64,000 bases of DNA from Homarus americanus (taxonomy: Eukaryota > Arthropoda > Malacostraca > Decapoda > Nephropidae): assembly GCF_018991925.1 (NCBI RefSeq), contig NW_024744357.1, positions 2,792,046 through 2,856,045 on the forward strand. The letters are read 5' to 3'. Below the pieces are notes generated by a model. The model did no database searches. It was not told the DNA's origin and saw only the letters and a program-made list of their open reading frames with translations. The translations under genes and the position numbers were made by a program. Positions 60,701 through 64,000 of this stretch are shown here, piece after piece (position 1 is the first letter of the stretch; every line of letters starts with the position of its first letter).

Positions 60701-63700
60701 CCCACATGTTGTCCGTTTGTCTCCCTGTGTTTGTCTCCCCACAGTGTTTGTCTCCCCCAGTGTTTGTTGTCGCACATTTGTCTCCCACAGTGTTTGTCTC
60801 CCCAGTTTTCTCACAGTGTTTGTCTCCCCAATCTCCTGATGTTTGTTTGTCTCCCCGTGTTGTCCACAGTGTTTGTCTCCCCTACAGTTTGTCTCCCCTG
60901 TTTTGTCTCTGTTTGTCTCCCCGTGTTGTCTCCCCGTGTTTGTCTCCCCCATGTTTGTCTCCCACACACCACACAGTTTTTGTCCCCCCACACACAGTGT
61001 TTGTCTCCCCACACACACAGTGTTTGTCTCCCACGTGTTTTGTGTGTTTTGTCTCCCCACACACAGTGTTTGTTTGTCTCCCCTGATGTTTGTCTCCCAC
61101 ACAGTGTCCCCACAGTGTTTGTCCCCTGCAGTGTTTGTCTCCCCACAGTGTTTGTCTCCCCCACACAGTGTTTGTCTCCCTACATGTTTTGTCTCCCAAT
61201 CATTTGTCTCCACCCTACAGTGTTTGTCTCCCCTGATGTTTGTGTCTCCCACAGTGTTTGTCTCTGATGTTTGTGTGTTTGTCTCCACATTTTGTCTCCC
61301 CACACAGTGTTTGTCGTGTCCCCTGTGTTTGTCTCCCCAGTGTTTGTTTGTCTCCCCTGATGTTTGTGTCTCCACACAGTGTTTGTCTCCCCCTGATGTT
61401 TGTTATGTTTGTCTCCCGTGTTTGTCTCCCACACATTTTGTCTCCCCACACACAGTGTTTGTCTCCTGTGTTTTGTCTCCCCTGATGTTTGTCTCCCCAC
61501 AGTGTTTGTCTCCCCACTTGTTTGTCTCCTGATGTTTGTCTCCCCAGTGTTTGTCTCCCCACAGTGTTTGTTTGTCTCCCCAGATGTTTGTCTCCCCAGT
61601 GTTTGTCTCCCCACACAGTGTTTGTCTCCCCCACAGTGTTTGTCTCCCCACAGTGTTTGTTTGTCTCCACTGATGTTTGTCTCCACACCACATTTTGTCT
61701 CCCCACACAGTGTTTGTCTCCCCCTGGTGTTTGTCTCCCCCAGTGATGTTTGTTTTTGTCTCCACTCGTTTTTTTGTCTCCCACCATTGTCTCCCCTGAT
61801 GTTTTGTCTCCCACAGTGTTTGTCTCCCCACAGTGTTTGTCTCCCCTGATGTTTGTCTCCCAATGTTGTCTCCCCACACAAGTGTTTGTCTCCCCTGTTT
61901 GTCTCCCCATGTTTGTCTCCCCTGTTTTTGTCTCCCCTACAGTGTTTGTCTCCCCACACACTTTTTGTCTCACAGTGTTTGTCTCCCACACAGTGTTTTG
62001 TCTCCCCGTGTTTTGTCTCACACCCCGTGTTTGTCTCCCACACAGTGTTTGTCTCACAGTGTTTTGTCTCTGATGTTTTGTTTGTCTCTCCACACAGTGT
62101 TTGTCTCACACAGTGTTTGTCTCCCCATTTGTCTCCCCATTTGTCTCCCCACACAGTGTTTGTCTCCCCTACATTGTCTCTTGTCTACACAGTTTTGTCT
62201 CCCCACAATGTTGTCTCTGTGTTTGTCTCCCCCACAGTATTTTGTCTCCCCTATTTTGTCTCCCACAGTGTTTGTCTCTGTGTTTGTCTCTGTGTTTTGT
62301 TTGTCTCCCCACACAGTGTTTTGTCTCCTGTGTTTGTCTCCCACACAGTTTGTCTCCCCTGTGTTTTGTCTCCCCACACAGTGTTTGTCTCCCCGCAGTG
62401 TTTGTCTCCCACAGTGTTTGTCTCCACACTGTTTTGTCTCCCACAGTGTTTGTCTCTGATATTTTGTCTCCCCACAGTCTCTTTTGTCTCCCCGTGTTTT
62501 GTCCCCAACAGTGTTTGTCTCCCCAATGTTTGTCTCCCCTGTTTGTCTCCCCCATGTTTGTCTCTCTCACGTGTTTGTCTCCCCTGATATTTGTCTCCAC
62601 TGTTTGTCTCCCCTGTGTTTTGTCTCCCCCACACATGTTTGTCTCCCCTGTGTTTTCTCCCCCGTGTTGTCTCCCCTGATGTTTGTCTCCCCGTGTTTTG
62701 TCTCCCACACACAGTGTTTGTCTCCCTGATGTTTGTCTCCACACAGTTTGTCTCCCACAGTATTTTGTCTCCCACAGTGTTGTCTCCCCACATGTTTGTG
62801 TTTGTCTCCCACAGTGTTTGTCTCCCCGTGTCTCCCCGTGTTTGTCTCACAGTGTTTGTCTCCCACACAGTGTTTGTCTCCCCTGTGTTTTGTCTCCCCC
62901 ATGTTTGTCTCCCCTGTGTCTCCCCCCCCACAGTGTTTTGTCTCCCCCCACAGTGATTTGTCTCCACCACATTTTGTCTCCCCAGTGTTTGTCCCCACAC
63001 AGTGTTTGTGCCACATACACAGTGTTTGTCTCCCCACACAGTGTTTGTCTCCCCCTGATGTTTGTTTGTCTCCCCACAGTGTTTTGTCTCCCACACCACA
63101 CAGTGTTTGTCTCCCCACACAGTGTTTGTCTCCCCTACAGTGTTTGTCTCCCCCACGTGTTTGTCTCCCCACACCACACAGTTTTGTCTCCCCCAGTGTT
63201 TGTCTCCCCTGATGTTTGTCCCTGTGTTTGTCTCCGTGTTGTCTCCCCAGTGTTTGTCTCCCCGATGTTTGTCTCCCACACAGTGTTTGTCTCCCCACAC
63301 ACACATGTTTGTCTCACACAGTGTTTGTCTCCCCGTGTTTTCTCCAGTGTTTGTCTCCCCACACACACACAGTGTTTGTCTCCCCACACACCACACAGTG
63401 TTTTGTCCTGTGTTTGTCTCCCGTCCCCCACACAGTGTTTGTCTCCCCTGTTTGTCTCACACAGTCTCCCCTGTGTTTGTCTCCCTGATGTTTGTTTGTC
63501 TCTGTGTTTGTCTCCCCACATGTTTTGTCTCCCCTGATGTTTGTCTCCCCTGATGTTTGTCTCCCCACATTTGTCTCCCCCTGATGTTTGTCTCCCTGTG
63601 TTTGTCTCCCCGTGTTTGTCTCCCCTGTTTGTCTCCCCTGATGTTTGTCTCCCCACACCACAGTGTTTGTTGTCTCCCACCCACAGTGTTTTGTCTCCAC

Positions 63701-64000
63701 AGTGTTTGTCTCCTGATGTTTTGTCTCCCCGTGTTTGTCTCCCCACACAGTGTTTGTCTCTGTTTGTCTCCCCCTGATGTTTGTCTCCCCGTGTTTGTTT
63801 GTCTCCCCAATGTTTGTCTCCCCACCACACAGTGTTTGTCACAATGTTTGTCTCCCCTGTTTGTCTCCCCGTGTTTGTCTCCCCTACACAGTGTTTGTCT
63901 CCCCACACAGTGTTTGTCTCATGTTTGTCTCCCCACAACACAGTGTTTGTCTACACAGTGTTTGTCTCCCCACACAGTGTTTGTCTCCCCTGATGTTTTG
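57718..64000. repeat. Long array of about 12-19-bp units with core TGTTTGTCTCCCC; runs off the right edge
   Basis: At least 6.28 kb of variable-length units sharing TGTTTGTCTCCC. Up to about 59.2 kb the spacer is mostly ACACAG (unit ACACAGTGTTTGTCTCCCC, 19 bases). Further right, shorter spacers (CTGA, CCGTG, CCATG, CCTG) are mixed in. The array opens long frames on both strands (up to 597 codons plus, 382 minus), which cannot all be genes and are explained by the unit. Total length is unknown because the array continues past 64000. Confidence 0.97.

Noticed and set aside
57541..63993. Very long open frames on both strands (up to 597 codons)
   Set aside because: Overlapping open frames on both strands and in several phases are explained by the stop-free repeat unit.

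Overview
The window looks like nuclear DNA of an arthropod, most likely a decapod crustacean. Three things suggest this: interstitial (TTAGG)n, the arthropod telomere unit, at 32.9 kb; a Penelope-like element with a GIY-YIG endonuclease and other retroelement relics of types common in decapods; and an extreme load of simple and tandem repeats. Nothing looks prokaryotic. There are no operons, rRNA or convincing tRNA genes. The species call is inference.

I see no intact host protein gene. The coding signal is almost all decayed: a non-LTR retrotransposon relic at the left edge (minus strand); an unrecognised multi-frame pseudogene at 3.84-5.69 kb; an open transposon-type endonuclease-like domain at 8.5-9.1 kb (minus); a Penelope-like relic at 15.9-16.96 kb (minus); a Tc1/mariner-type DNA-binding fragment at 18.1-18.45 kb; non-LTR RT relics at 20.5-21.3 kb (plus) and 50.1-50.35 kb (minus); and a Merlin/ISXO2-type transposase relic at 41.5-42.3 kb. 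Non-autonomous elements include two pogo/Tigger-like MITEs, tRNA-derived SINE sequence (one copy set beside a near-perfect 123-bp inverted repeat), and other MITE-like repeats. The only host-exon candidates are a short start-codon exon at 44.82-44.88 kb and a possible ATP-synthase-epsilon-like pseudogene at 35.0 kb. Both are weak.

About a third of the window is long tandem arrays: a 26-bp satellite of 8.4 kb (21.9-30.3 kb) with a 78-bp trimer and a 1.79-kb higher-order repeat; a 45-bp dimeric satellite (47.5-50.1 kb); and an almost unbroken run of four unrelated minisatellites from 54.8 kb to the right edge (units 26, 18, 46 and about 18-19 bp). Smaller minisatellites lie at 5.8, 9.3, 13.2, 37.1 and 38.7 kb. 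The long open frames inside these arrays (up to about 600 codons) come from stop-free repeat units and are not genes.

The genes do not work together. This is repeat-dominated DNA in which transposon decay and tandem-repeat expansion explain nearly all structure. The main open questions are the origin of the 3.84-5.69 kb pseudogene, which could be an old viral or large-transposon insertion, and the history of the nested satellite.
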